The notes under the pieces were generated by a model. That model ran no database searches, had not been told where the DNA came from, and saw only the letters and a program-made list of their open reading frames with translations. Both the position numbers and the translations under genes were made by a program. Source: Bacteroidales bacterium (GTDB lineage Bacteria > Bacteroidota > Bacteroidia > Bacteroidales > UBA7960). Taken from it: 64,000 bases of DNA. The DNA lies in contig SKRM01000024.1 in assembly GCA_007118495.1 (NCBI GenBank), positions 1-64,000 on the forward strand. Reading direction: 5' to 3'. Positions 1 to 9,228 of this stretch are shown here, piece by piece (the first letter of the stretch is position 1; the number at the start of each line of letters is the position of its first letter).

Positions 1-2
1 GC

Positions 3-383
3 GGTAAGGTAGTTGTGGGCTGCGTAGAAGGAGAATTTCACCAGGTCGGGGCCAGAATGGTTGCAGACATGTTCGAGATAAAAGGATGGGATACCTGGTT
101 TCCGGGATCAAACGTCCCAACAGCCGAATTAATCCGCTATATAAACAAGGTTAATCCCGATCTGGTCGCGATATCTGCCAGCATTTATTTTCACCTGCCT
201 ATGCTGGCAAAAATGATGGATGAAATCATGTCAGCATTTCAGGGGTTGGACATACTTGTAGGAGGACAGGCATTCAGGCATGGTGGTATAAGTTTGTTAT
301 CCGCTTACCCGACAGCAAGCTTTATTAAAGACCTTCAGGAACTTGAAATATTCATAGATAATTATGCCAATGAAGATGCATGA
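3..383 (+). CDS. Cobalamin (B12)-binding domain protein, C-terminal part (5' end outside window)
   Basis: The reading frame is open to the left edge, so this is the C-terminal ~126 residues of a longer protein. The segment is a Rossmann-like B12-binding domain. An E-x-H-x-x-G motif (EFHQVG) supplies the histidine that would ligate cobalt from below. It is followed by the serine motif (AISASIY) and the GG motif (LVGGQAF), which normally line the nucleotide tail of cobalamin. The sequence after the histidine (ARMVADMFEIKGW) resembles the regulatory/photosensory B12 branch (CarH, LitR, AerR) more than methionine synthase or mutases; that is family knowledge applied by eye. The helical cap domain expected before it would lie outside the window. 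The gene overlaps the next by 20 nt, so the two are probably co-translated. Confidence 0.85.
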   Translation, partial: GKVVVGCVEGEFHQVGARMVADMFEIKGWDTWFPGSNVPTAELIRYINKVNPDLVAISASIYFHLPMLAKMMDEIMSAFQGLDILVGGQAFRHGGISLLSAYPTASFIKDLQELEIFIDNYANEDA

Positions 384-828
384 ACTAATAGAATCGGCCC
401 GGACACTGGGCCCATTCAGTGAAGATGATGCACTTGCCTATCAACGTTATGCCCCCCGTCTGGTTGCCCTGGTAAACGAACGGATGACCGAACGCGAAGA
501 TATCCATGATCTGCTGGGAGTAGCCTCACTGGAGCTCATGAGGGACAACCATGCCAATCATGCACGCTTTATTGGTTCAATCCTGAAAGCATTTCAGGCC
601 GAGGTGCTGGTCGAAACCATTATCTGGGTGCTCAGAACGTATAAAAGCAGGGGCATTTCTTCAGCATACTGGGCTGCCCAGCTTAACACGTGGCATATAG
701 TTATCAGTGAGACACTGAAAGAAGCAGAGGTCGCCAATGTACTTGAGCTTTATGCGTGGATACAGGTTCATCTGCCTGTATTTGACAAACTTGCACAAAT
801 GGAATCGGGGCAGGAACAAAACCTTTAA
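364..828 (+). CDS. Unrecognised small, probably all-helical protein in B12/kinase cluster
   Basis: I do not recognise a named family. The 154-residue product has no signal peptide or membrane segment and looks all alpha-helical. Its central part (around residues 65-110) has a dense aromatic/aliphatic pattern with the sequences TIIWVLRTYKSRG and AYWAAQLNTWH. It overlaps the B12-domain gene by 20 nt and is followed 11 nt later by a histidine kinase, so it very probably works with both. A role as a separate helical partner or cap of the cobalamin domain, or as a coupling protein between B12 domain and kinase, is inference only. Starts at 364, 370 and 376 (three ATGs in frame) are all possible; all lie inside the overlap. 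Confidence 0.75.
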   Translation: MPMKMHELIESARTLGPFSEDDALAYQRYAPRLVALVNERMTEREDIHDLLGVASLELMRDNHANHARFIGSILKAFQAEVLVETIIWVLRTYKSRGISSAYWAAQLNTWHIVISETLKEAEVANVLELYAWIQVHLPVFDKLAQMESGQEQNL

Positions 829-839
829 CAACCCAATCT

Positions 840-2015
840 ATGAAACAAATCTCACACAAGGTACTTTCAGCATGGTATGGCGTGATCAATGAAAGCGCCA
901 TCAAAAGTGAAGCCCTGTGTATTGCACTGTTTCATACGAACTCACGCAATTTCCTATTTGGCAACAAAGCATTTCTAAACCTATCGAAAGGTGATCCGGC
1001 ACTCAGTCTGATCAACCCCGATTTTAACACCCTGGCCGAAAATGTAACCAGTGAATCAGCTGACATACAAAACATTTTTGAAGGCCTACTCACTATAGGT
1101 GATGAAAAATCGCTGAACACAACCATTCAGGCCAGGGTATTTGAAAAGCAAGGTCAAATTTTGGTCGTTGGAGAAATTGATTTATTCAAGATCAACCAGC
1201 AGCACCAGATTTTGACCGGGCTGAACCGGGAGGTCAGCAACCTCCAACGCCAGCTTACCAAAGAAAAGATTCAGCTGGAGCGCGCCCTCAATGAGCTAAA
1301 AAAAGCCAACAACGAACTGGCCATTCTGAATGCAGAAAAAAACAGATTTCTGAACATGGCCGCCCATGACTTGCGCAATCCCATTTCAACGGCCATCTCC
1401 TATGCCGATCTTTTGATCAGAGATCGCGACAGTTACACAGAAGAACAAAGGATCTTGTTCTTGCGAAAAATGGAAGACAGGTTACAGTTTGCCATACGGT
1501 TGATGACTGAATTACTGGATGTCTCCAAGATCGAAGCGGGAACGGTTGAACTGGATAAGCGTGAACAGGATTTCACTACGTTGATCAGGCAGGTGGTCGA
1601 GTTCAACCAACTGATAGCCAACTACAAAAACATCAACATTGATTTGCATACCGGACCAGGTAAACATATCTTTCCTTTTGACAAAAATAAAATGGAACAG
1701 GTTCTCAACAACATCATCAGCAATGCCATCAAATATTCACCCCATAATAGCCACATAATAGTTCATGTGGATGCAGGCCAGCATACAGCCACCGTCTCTG
1801 TGAAAGACAATGGGCCAGGTATAAAACCAGAGGAATTACCCCTGGTGTTTGAGCCCTTTCAGAAAACGAGTAACAAACCAACGGCAGGAGAATCAAGCAC
1901 AGGCCTTGGCCTGGCAATTTCAAAAAAAATAGTGGAGCAACATGGGGGCAGCATACATGTTGACAGTGAATCCGGAAGGGGTTCAGTCTTTTATTTCAGT
2001 ATTCCTGTTTATTGA
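840..2015 (+). CDS. Cytoplasmic PAS-like sensor histidine kinase
   Basis: This is a 391-residue kinase without signal peptide or transmembrane helix, so the signal is intracellular. Residues ~20-115 look like a degenerate PAS sensor. Residues ~125-168 are a coiled coil. The DHp helix carries the phospho-acceptor His176 (AAHDLRNP). The ATPase domain has the N box near residues 288-296, a G1 box (DNGPG, ~323) and a G2 box (TGLGLAISKK, ~354). The gene lies 11 nt after the small helical protein and 30 nt before a hybrid kinase. No DNA-binding response regulator is present, so phosphate may pass to the receiver of the next gene or to a distant regulator (inference). Confidence 0.93.
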   Translation: MKQISHKVLSAWYGVINESAIKSEALCIALFHTNSRNFLFGNKAFLNLSKGDPALSLINPDFNTLAENVTSESADIQNIFEGLLTIGDEKSLNTTIQARVFEKQGQILVVGEIDLFKINQQHQILTGLNREVSNLQRQLTKEKIQLERALNELKKANNELAILNAEKNRFLNMAAHDLRNPISTAISYADLLIRDRDSYTEEQRILFLRKMEDRLQFAIRLMTELLDVSKIEAGTVELDKREQDFTTLIRQVVEFNQLIANYKNINIDLHTGPGKHIFPFDKNKMEQVLNNIISNAIKYSPHNSHIIVHVDAGQHTATVSVKDNGPGIKPEELPLVFEPFQKTSNKPTAGESSTGLGLAISKKIVEQHGGSIHVDSESGRGSVFYFSIPVY

Positions 2016-2045
2016 TCACACATCGGTAGGGAAAATTCAATAAAA

Positions 2046-4853
2046 ATGACCGAAACAGAAAGAAAACTCAGAGAAAGGGTCAAGGAACTCAGTTGCCTTT
2101 ATGCAATAAGTCAGGCCATGCTTTCTAAACTTTCACCAGAATCTTTTTCTGAGTTAGTAAAAAAAGAATTGGTAAACAGTTTGCAGTTTCCCGATGCAGC
2201 AAGGGTTGAGGTATTTGTCAACAAGACAAAAAGAAAAGAAGAACCAAACCAGTCATTCCATGCCAGCATCATGGTGCAAGGCCATGAAAGAGGTTTTATA
2301 AGCGCATATTACGACAAGCCAGGATTACAACTTCTACCTGAAGAACACAAGCTGATACAAAGCATCGCCCGCCTTGCTTCTTTGTGGCTTCAGGAGTTCG
2401 AAACCGAAAAACACAATTACAAACTGGCCCTTGAAGAAAGTGAAAAAAAATACAGGGAGCTGTTTGAACATGCAAGTGATGCCATCATTATCCTGTCTGG
2501 AGATAAGATCATTGACTGCAACCAACGTGCCGCTGTTTTATTTCGGGGCCTGAAAGATGATCTGTTGGGGCTTACCCCCCGGGAACTTTCACCCGACATC
2601 CAGCCTGATGGCAATAGTTCAGCAACCAAGGCCATGCGATTGATCCAACTCTCAGGCAAAGGCAAACCGGTCAGGTTTGAGTGGCAGCACAAAACCCTTG
2701 ACGGCCAGTTATTCGATGCTGAAATAAGTCTTCAGAAACTGGTTCTGCAAAACGAAAGCTTTCTATTATCTATTGTGCGCGATGTCTCAGACCGTAAAAA
2801 AGCAGAAAAGGAATTGGCGTCAGAGAAACATTTCTTTGAGCAGATGTTTCTGCAGTCAACCATCAGCACCCAGATACTAGACAAAGACGGCTGGTGTATC
2901 AGTATAAATCCGAAATTATCCCAGCTATTCGGTGTCAAACCTGAAGATATTGAAGGAAGAAAATACAATATCCTCAAAGATCAGGAGGTCATTGACAAAG
3001 GTGTTATTAAACACCTTGAGAAGGTTTTTAGCAAATTGAGGCCCGCATCATGGGAAGTTCATTTTGACATAGGCGCTGCTGCATCTTCACAACAGATCAA
3101 GGTAAGCTCACCGGTCTTGAAATGGTTTCGGAATTGGGCCTTCCCCATCACCGACCGCGAAGGAATACTGCAGTATGTGGTCATCCAGCACATGGACATC
3201 ACTGAAGAAAAAGAAAAAGTCCTGGCCCAGGATATTTTTTATCAGATCGCCAGCGCCTCAATAACCACCAAAAATCTGGAAGACCTGCTGGCAAGGGTAA
3301 GGTCAGAATTGGGAAGGTTGATTGATACCACCAACTTCTTTGCGGCCCTGTACGAAGAAGAAACAGGCATGTTATCGATTCCATTTATTAAAGACGATAA
3401 AGAAATAACAGACTGTTTGCCAGCCAGAGGGTCACTTTCTGGGCTTGTTATTGAGAAAAAGCAGACCCTCTTGCTAAAAAAAGAAGACATCCACAAATTG
3501 ATAGGCGACGGGCTCATCAATGCCACCGGAGAGGTTTCAGAAGTCTGGCTGGGGACACCGCTTTTGGTCGACAAAAAGGTGTTTGGTGTTATCGCAGTAC
3601 AGCATTATGAAAACCCCAATGCTTATGACGCAAAAAGTGTTGCTATGTTTGAGTTTGTCGGGAGCCAGATAAGCCTGGCCATTCAACGGAAACAACATAC
3701 CGACCAACTAAGAGAAGCCAAAACCAGGGCAGAACAAAGTGACAGGCTAAAAACGGCCTTTCTCAACAACCTGTCTCATGAAATACGCACTCCGCTGAAT
3801 GCCATCATGGGATTTTCAGAGGTATTATGTGATGGCAATCTGGCAGACGACAAGATGCGCCATATAACAACCATAATTCGGCAAAGTGGCTTGCAGTTGA
3901 TGTCGGTTATCGATGACATCATTGACATGTCGAGCATAGAAAGCGGAATGATGGAGGCCGATATGGAAGAAACCAATTTAAACAATATACTGGAGTTACT
4001 CTTCCATCAGTTTACACCCCAGGCCAAAGAAAAGTCTGTAGAACTGGTTTTACAAAAAAAGTTGCCGGCCCATGAAGCTTCAATCATTACCGACAAAACC
4101 AAAGTTACCCAGGTATTGACCAACCTTTTGCAAAATGCCCTGAAATTCACCGAAACAGGTATCATCGCCTATGGTTGCAAAAGAGAGAAGAATCAATTGA
4201 TGTTTTATGTGAAGGATACAGGTATTGGTATTGCCAAAGAAGATCAGCAAAAAATATTTGATCGTTTTACCCAGATTGAAACCATGCCTGCAGGCCAAAG
4301 GTCAGGTGTCGGACTGGGGTTGTCAATTTCCAGATCGTTTGTGGAGTTGCTGGGGGGTAGAATTTGGGTAGACTCCAGCCCGGGACAGGGGTCTGAATTT
4401 CACTTTGCGCTACCATGGATTCCGGCAAAATGGTCAGCAACCCACCAGGAGCAAGCAGATCCAATACAAAAGGATATTGCCGGTATGAGGATACTGGTGG
4501 CTGAAGATGAGATTCTTAACTATGAGCTTGTAAGGGAGATCTTGTCTATGCATGGGTTTGTGACTCTGCATGCAGTCAACGGTGAAGAAGCGGTAAGCAT
4601 CGTTCAAGAACGCCAGGATATTTCAATGGTATTGATGGATATCAAAATGCCTGTACTTGACGGACTGGAGGCAAGCAGATTAATCAAGGCCATAAAACCA
4701 GATCTGCCAATTGTAGCGCTGACAGCCCACGTCCTGCAAGGTGACCGTGAAAAAACGCTGGAAGCGGGCTGTGATGATTACCTCACCAAACCTGTTTCGA
4801 GAAAAATCCTTATTGATTGTATAGAGAAATACACTGGAAAATCAAGCTCTTGA
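2046..4853 (+). CDS. Hybrid sensor histidine kinase / response regulator (PAS-PAS-GAF-HisKA-HATPase-REC)
   Basis: The 935-residue protein has no transmembrane segment. An N-terminal region with a GAF-like look (1-120) is followed by a PAS domain (~133-255), a second PAS (~262-390), a GAF domain (~400-548) and a HisKA helix with His578 (LSHEIRTPLN). The ATPase domain follows with its N box near 690-700, G1 near 724 (DTGIGIA) and G2 near 754 (GVGLGLS). A C-terminal receiver has the acidic pair at 820-821 (AEDE), phospho-acceptor Asp865 (MDIKMP), Thr893 and Lys915 (LTKP). All catalytic residues are present, so autophosphorylation and internal transfer are expected. It is the last gene of the left-edge cluster; the RND operon behind it is convergent. 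Confidence 0.95.
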   Translation: MTETERKLRERVKELSCLYAISQAMLSKLSPESFSELVKKELVNSLQFPDAARVEVFVNKTKRKEEPNQSFHASIMVQGHERGFISAYYDKPGLQLLPEEHKLIQSIARLASLWLQEFETEKHNYKLALEESEKKYRELFEHASDAIIILSGDKIIDCNQRAAVLFRGLKDDLLGLTPRELSPDIQPDGNSSATKAMRLIQLSGKGKPVRFEWQHKTLDGQLFDAEISLQKLVLQNESFLLSIVRDVSDRKKAEKELASEKHFFEQMFLQSTISTQILDKDGWCISINPKLSQLFGVKPEDIEGRKYNILKDQEVIDKGVIKHLEKVFSKLRPASWEVHFDIGAAASSQQIKVSSPVLKWFRNWAFPITDREGILQYVVIQHMDITEEKEKVLAQDIFYQIASASITTKNLEDLLARVRSELGRLIDTTNFFAALYEEETGMLSIPFIKDDKEITDCLPARGSLSGLVIEKKQTLLLKKEDIHKLIGDGLINATGEVSEVWLGTPLLVDKKVFGVIAVQHYENPNAYDAKSVAMFEFVGSQISLAIQRKQHTDQLREAKTRAEQSDRLKTAFLNNLSHEIRTPLNAIMGFSEVLCDGNLADDKMRHITTIIRQSGLQLMSVIDDIIDMSSIESGMMEADMEETNLNNILELLFHQFTPQAKEKSVELVLQKKLPAHEASIITDKTKVTQVLTNLLQNALKFTETGIIAYGCKREKNQLMFYVKDTGIGIAKEDQQKIFDRFTQIETMPAGQRSGVGLGLSISRSFVELLGGRIWVDSSPGQGSEFHFALPWIPAKWSATHQEQADPIQKDIAGMRILVAEDEILNYELVREILSMHGFVTLHAVNGEEAVSIVQERQDISMVLMDIKMPVLDGLEASRLIKAIKPDLPIVALTAHVLQGDREKTLEAGCDDYLTKPVSRKILIDCIEKYTGKSSS

Positions 4854-4871
4854 AACACCCTGCTGCATTGA

Positions 4872-6191
4872 TCAGAGATATTCCAGTATCCGACCTGAGA
4901 TACGTAACAATGAGATTTCAGCCAGTTTTGTCTGGTATTGTATGGAAACCAATCTTTCTTCGGCTTCAAGTAAACTCTTTTGCACCTCTCTGAGTTCCAA
5001 CCCTGACAATGCTCCCAAACGGTAACGCTCCATGGCAATTTCAAGGGTTTCGTAGGCGACAGACAGGTTATGGGTTTCCATCTCAACAAGTCGCAGGTTA
5101 TTCAGGTATACGTTATATGTCCTGAGCAAATCTGCTTTCAATGCATTTTCTGTATCCTCAATGCGCAGCCGGCTATTCTCAACCTCAATGGCTGCATTGC
5201 TCATGCGTCTGCGCTGGTTAAAACCATCAAAAATATTAACCCCTATCGTTACAGCATAATTCATCCCAAAAGTCTGTTGATCACTGAAAGCACCCGTCTG
5301 AAAGGTATTGTGTGAATAGCCATACCCTGTGCTAAAGTTTACATAGGGGTAATTACGCGAGGCCACGATGCGCTGATCCTGGACAGACAAGTCTTTAAAA
5401 CGTTGTGCCATGATCATAGAGGTGTTGTTTTCTCTGGCAGATGCAAGCAAGGTTTCATAAATAAGGATATCTCTCAATTGTATAACAGAATCGGCAGGCT
5501 CCAATCCACGACTCAGGTCATCTGATGCCATCAACTCGTGAAGCCGTATGCGTGATGCACGCACCACCTCTTCCTGTCTCCCCATCCTTGAACTGTCAGC
5601 ATTCAAAAATACTTCTGCCTGAAGCAATTGTAGCTTAGAGCCAGATCCCAGAAGGAAACGTTCTTCATCAATTCTCACCCTTTCTCTGGACAGCTCAACG
5701 GCAAACTGCAGATTTTTCAGCAGCCGCTTTTGTTGGATAAGATTAAAATACTCAGCAGCCAGGTTAGAAACCAGGTTCTCAACAGCCATCCTTGTATTCA
5801 ATTCACCCATATCTTTGAGGGTTTCAAGTCGCTCGTAGCTTGCCTGAACACGAAACCCGTCAAAAATTGTCCATCCAAGGCTCATATTTACATTGGCAAC
5901 CGTGTTGTGAATATTTCTCAACGAAGAGGTCTGCCCGTCAAAATCAGTGCGGTCAGTGCTGTTCCGGTTACCTGAATATTGACTACGCAGGTCAAGTGAG
6001 GGCAAAAAACCAGCGTTTCCGGGTGAATGGTTATTTGCAGATATCTCTTGCTGATTTCTGGTAACCTGCAAGGCGTAATTGTTCTCGAGCCCAAACGATA
6101 TGACTTCCTGCAAACTGATCAGCTGTTGCGAAAACAACCCATTAACCAATAAAGCGAATACAACACTAAGCGTCAAGCGTTTCATCATCAT
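4872..6191 (-). CDS. TolC-family outer-membrane efflux channel
   Basis: The 439-residue protein has an N-terminal signal peptide (LTLSVVFALLVNGLFSQQ) and two internally similar halves of long amphipathic helices with beta-strand segments (SLGWTIFDGFR, ITIGVNIFDGFNQRR), the pattern of the TolC/OEP family. It would form the trimeric outer-membrane and periplasmic duct of the pump encoded upstream. It is the third gene of the operon adaptor-pump-channel, and its start overlaps the pump gene by 26 nt. Three ATGs lie in tandem at the start (6191, 6188, 6185); which one is used cannot be decided here. Confidence 0.92.
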   Translation of the reverse strand: MMMKRLTLSVVFALLVNGLFSQQLISLQEVISFGLENNYALQVTRNQQEISANNHSPGNAGFLPSLDLRSQYSGNRNSTDRTDFDGQTSSLRNIHNTVANVNMSLGWTIFDGFRVQASYERLETLKDMGELNTRMAVENLVSNLAAEYFNLIQQKRLLKNLQFAVELSRERVRIDEERFLLGSGSKLQLLQAEVFLNADSSRMGRQEEVVRASRIRLHELMASDDLSRGLEPADSVIQLRDILIYETLLASARENNTSMIMAQRFKDLSVQDQRIVASRNYPYVNFSTGYGYSHNTFQTGAFSDQQTFGMNYAVTIGVNIFDGFNQRRRMSNAAIEVENSRLRIEDTENALKADLLRTYNVYLNNLRLVEMETHNLSVAYETLEIAMERYRLGALSGLELREVQKSLLEAEERLVSIQYQTKLAEISLLRISGRILEYL

Positions 6192-9100
6192 TTTTTATAT
6201 TCTTTGAATCTGAGGATATATAACTATAAACTGCCGGAACCACAAACAATGTGAGGAAAGTGGACAAAATCAGGCCTCCGATTACGGCCACACCCATTGA
6301 AATACGACCCTGGGCGCCTTCACCGAATCCAAGTGTCAGTGGCATAACACCCAAAATGGTAGACAGGCTGGTCATCAGAATTGGACGGAACCGGGCAGCT
6401 GCCGCAAATTTTATGGCTTCAAGCTTTTGCATGCCCGCCTGTTTCCGCTGGTTGGCAAATTCAACCATCAGAATACCGTTTTTCGAAACCAAGCCTATGA
6501 GCATGATAATACCGATCTGGCTAAAAATATTCATGGTTATACCAAAATACCAGAGAAAGACCATGGCACCTGTAATGGCAAGGGGGACAGTCATCATAAC
6601 AATCAAGGGGTCTTTGAAGCTTTCAAACTGAGCCGAAAGAACCAGGAAAATCAGAATAATGGCCAGTACAAAAGCAAAAATCAGGCTTGAGGAACTTTCT
6701 TCAAAATCTTTGGAATCGCCGGTCAGGGCAGTTCTGAAAGTTTCGTCCAGCACTTCATCAGATATTCTGTACATTTCATTCAATCCTTCACTGATAGTCC
6801 GACCCGGTGCCAGGTTTGCCGAAACCGTTGCAGATACAAAGCGATTGTATCGAAACAGCTGCGGAGGTGCAGTATGTTCGTGCAAGCTGACCAGGTTGTC
6901 CAATTGTACCATGTCACCGTTATTGCTTCTAACATAAAGTGACTTCAGGTCAAGGGGGGTATTCCTGTCTTCTCTGGCAAGTTCACCCAATACCTGATAC
7001 TGTTTCCCATGCATAAAGAAGTATCCGAAACGTTGTCCGCTGAGGGCCAGCTGTAGCGTTTGCCCGATATTCTGCGTAGAAACTCCAAGGGCATTGGCCT
7101 TATCCCGGTCAATATGAATCTGCATTTCAGGCAGGTTGAAACGAAGGTTCAGATCAGGAGCCTGCAGAATGGAGCTTTCATTGGCTTTTTCCATGAATTC
7201 AGGAAGCACATCTCTCAACCTCTCAATGCTTTGTGCCTGAATTACGAATTGTACAGGTCGGCCACCTCTTCTTCCACCAAAAGTTGACTGCTGGTTTACA
7301 AAGGCTGCTGCTCTGGTCTTATCCCTCAACGCCAATGACATCCTGTCAGCAATTTCTTGCTGACTCGCTTCGCGTTCATTGGGTTTGACAAGGTTAACCC
7401 TGATATTTCCTCTGCCGCCAAAAATCATGGTGGTAATGGTTTCCCGCTCGGGAATCAGTTCTTCTGCCAGCTCAGCCACATCTTCAATATAGTCACGCAT
7501 GAATTCATATGTAGTTCCTTCAGGCATCCTTGAACTGATGGAAATCTGGCTACGGTCTTCAAGGGGAGCCATTTCGGCCGGAATGTTTATATACAGCAAC
7601 ACCACAAGACCTCCGGCTGCAAAAAGGATGACGATGGCAAGCCACCTTCGTTGCAGAAAACTGTCCAGGGCATTTTTATACGTATTGTTCATTGACTGGA
7701 AAAAACCTTCAGTTTTGTGATAGAACCATCCCCTGGTTTTTCGCTGTTTCAATATTTTGGTTGATATCATGGGCGTAAAACTCAGGGCCACAAAACTGGA
7801 AATGGCCACTGCTCCGGCAATAACAATACTAAACTCTCTGAACAACCTGCCTGTCATACCCTCGAGGAACACGATGGGAAAGAAAACAGCCACCAGTGTA
7901 ATGGTAGTGGCGATGATGGCAAAAAAGATCTCCTTTGCTCCTGCCAGACCAGCTTCAACCGGTGTCATGCCTTGCTCAATCTTGACATATATGTTTTCCA
8001 TCATAACAATGGCATCATCAACCACAAGTCCGATGGCAAGCACAATGGCAAGCAGGGTCAGCACATTGATTGAAAAACCTGCTATATACATGATGAAAAA
8101 TGATCCCACTAGTGAAATGGGGATAACCAAAACAGGTATAATGGTGGTCCTCCAGTCACGTAGAAACAAGAATATGATGATCACAACCAGAACAAAGGCT
8201 ATGAAAATGGTATTCCTTACCTCTCGTATGGATGAGCGGATATATTCGGTATTATCAAATCCGATATTCAGGCTGACATCATCAGGAAGATCCCTTTTGA
8301 TCATTTCAAGCCTGCGGTATACCTCATCTGTAATTTCAATATGGTTTGACCCGGGTTGGGGAACAATGGCGTTTCCAACAAGCGGGACGCCATCTCTCCG
8401 TACGATACCGCGAAGGTCTTCGGGGCCCAGCTCAGCCCGTCCTATATCCCTGAACCTGACAATTCTTCCTTCACGCTCACTAAGGATCATATTGTTGAAT
8501 TCTTCGGGGGTTGACATTAAGCCAATGGTCCTGATGGTCAACTCAACAGTATTTCCTTCAATGCGGCCTGAAGGTAACTCAACATTTTCTCTTTGCAGCG
8601 CATTGCGAACATCCAGCGGTGTAAGGCCATAACCGGCCAGCTTGACCGGATCAAGCCACAGTCGCATGGCATATCGTTTCTGACCCCAAATATGGATTCC
8701 ACTCACCCCCTCAATGGTCTGTAACTGTTCTGCCAGGGTCAACTCGGCAATTTCAGAAAGTTCGAGAAGGTTACGGGTCTCGCTTTCAACCGTTACAAAC
8801 ATAATGGGGGTAGCATCCGCATCAGCCTTTGAAACAATGGGCGGATCAACGTCCCTCGGAAGCCTTCGCTGTGCCTGCGCAACCTTATCCCGCACATCAT
8901 TGGCAGCGGTTTCCATATCTACGGTTAATTCAAACTCAATGGTTATATTGCTGCTCCCCTGTCTGCTCACACTTGTCAGCGAGCGGATACCAGGCACGGC
9001 GTTTATGGCCTGTTCAAGGGGCTCGGTAATCTGTGTCTCAATCACATCTGAGTTGGCTCCCGGATAAGAAGTACGTACTGAGATGATTGGAGGATCAACA

Positions 9101-9216
9101 CTGGGGAACTCCCTTACGCCAAGAAAGGTCATCCCGATTAAACCAAACAGCAAAATCAGGATGGTAAAAACAGAGGCCAGTACAGGCCTTTTGATACTTA
9201 ACGACGATAGACTCAT
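6166..9216 (-). CDS. RND-family efflux transporter (HAE1/AcrB type), inner membrane
   Basis: The product (1016 residues) has the AcrB-family architecture: an N-terminal transmembrane helix (PVLASVFTILILLFGLIG), a large periplasmic pore/docking region, a six-helix bundle, a second periplasmic region and a second helix bundle. The proton-relay Asp-Asp pair is visible in GLVVDDAIVMM, and the second-half counterpart LIGLVSKNGILMVEF is typical. It would export hydrophobic compounds or lipophilic molecules using the proton gradient, with the adaptor and TolC channel in the same operon. An upstream TTG (9222) is also in frame, but ATG 9216 gives the usual short cytoplasmic N terminus. Substrate cannot be inferred. 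No TetR/MarR-type regulator lies beside it. Confidence 0.95.
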   Translation of the reverse strand: MSLSSLSIKRPVLASVFTILILLFGLIGMTFLGVREFPSVDPPIISVRTSYPGANSDVIETQITEPLEQAINAVPGIRSLTSVSRQGSSNITIEFELTVDMETAANDVRDKVAQAQRRLPRDVDPPIVSKADADATPIMFVTVESETRNLLELSEIAELTLAEQLQTIEGVSGIHIWGQKRYAMRLWLDPVKLAGYGLTPLDVRNALQRENVELPSGRIEGNTVELTIRTIGLMSTPEEFNNMILSEREGRIVRFRDIGRAELGPEDLRGIVRRDGVPLVGNAIVPQPGSNHIEITDEVYRRLEMIKRDLPDDVSLNIGFDNTEYIRSSIREVRNTIFIAFVLVVIIIFLFLRDWRTTIIPVLVIPISLVGSFFIMYIAGFSINVLTLLAIVLAIGLVVDDAIVMMENIYVKIEQGMTPVEAGLAGAKEIFFAIIATTITLVAVFFPIVFLEGMTGRLFREFSIVIAGAVAISSFVALSFTPMISTKILKQRKTRGWFYHKTEGFFQSMNNTYKNALDSFLQRRWLAIVILFAAGGLVVLLYINIPAEMAPLEDRSQISISSRMPEGTTYEFMRDYIEDVAELAEELIPERETITTMIFGGRGNIRVNLVKPNEREASQQEIADRMSLALRDKTRAAAFVNQQSTFGGRRGGRPVQFVIQAQSIERLRDVLPEFMEKANESSILQAPDLNLRFNLPEMQIHIDRDKANALGVSTQNIGQTLQLALSGQRFGYFFMHGKQYQVLGELAREDRNTPLDLKSLYVRSNNGDMVQLDNLVSLHEHTAPPQLFRYNRFVSATVSANLAPGRTISEGLNEMYRISDEVLDETFRTALTGDSKDFEESSSSLIFAFVLAIILIFLVLSAQFESFKDPLIVMMTVPLAITGAMVFLWYFGITMNIFSQIGIIMLIGLVSKNGILMVEFANQRKQAGMQKLEAIKFAAAARFRPILMTSLSTILGVMPLTLGFGEGAQGRISMGVAVIGGLILSTFLTLFVVPAVYSYISSDSKNIKNDDETLDA

Positions 9217-9228
9217 TGACAAATATTA

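Noticed and set aside
7757-8632. 291-residue plus-strand open frame opposite the RND pump
   Set aside because: It is a shadow of the RND gene, rich in Ser/Met/Thr with no motif; the minus strand frame encodes a perfect AcrB-family protein.
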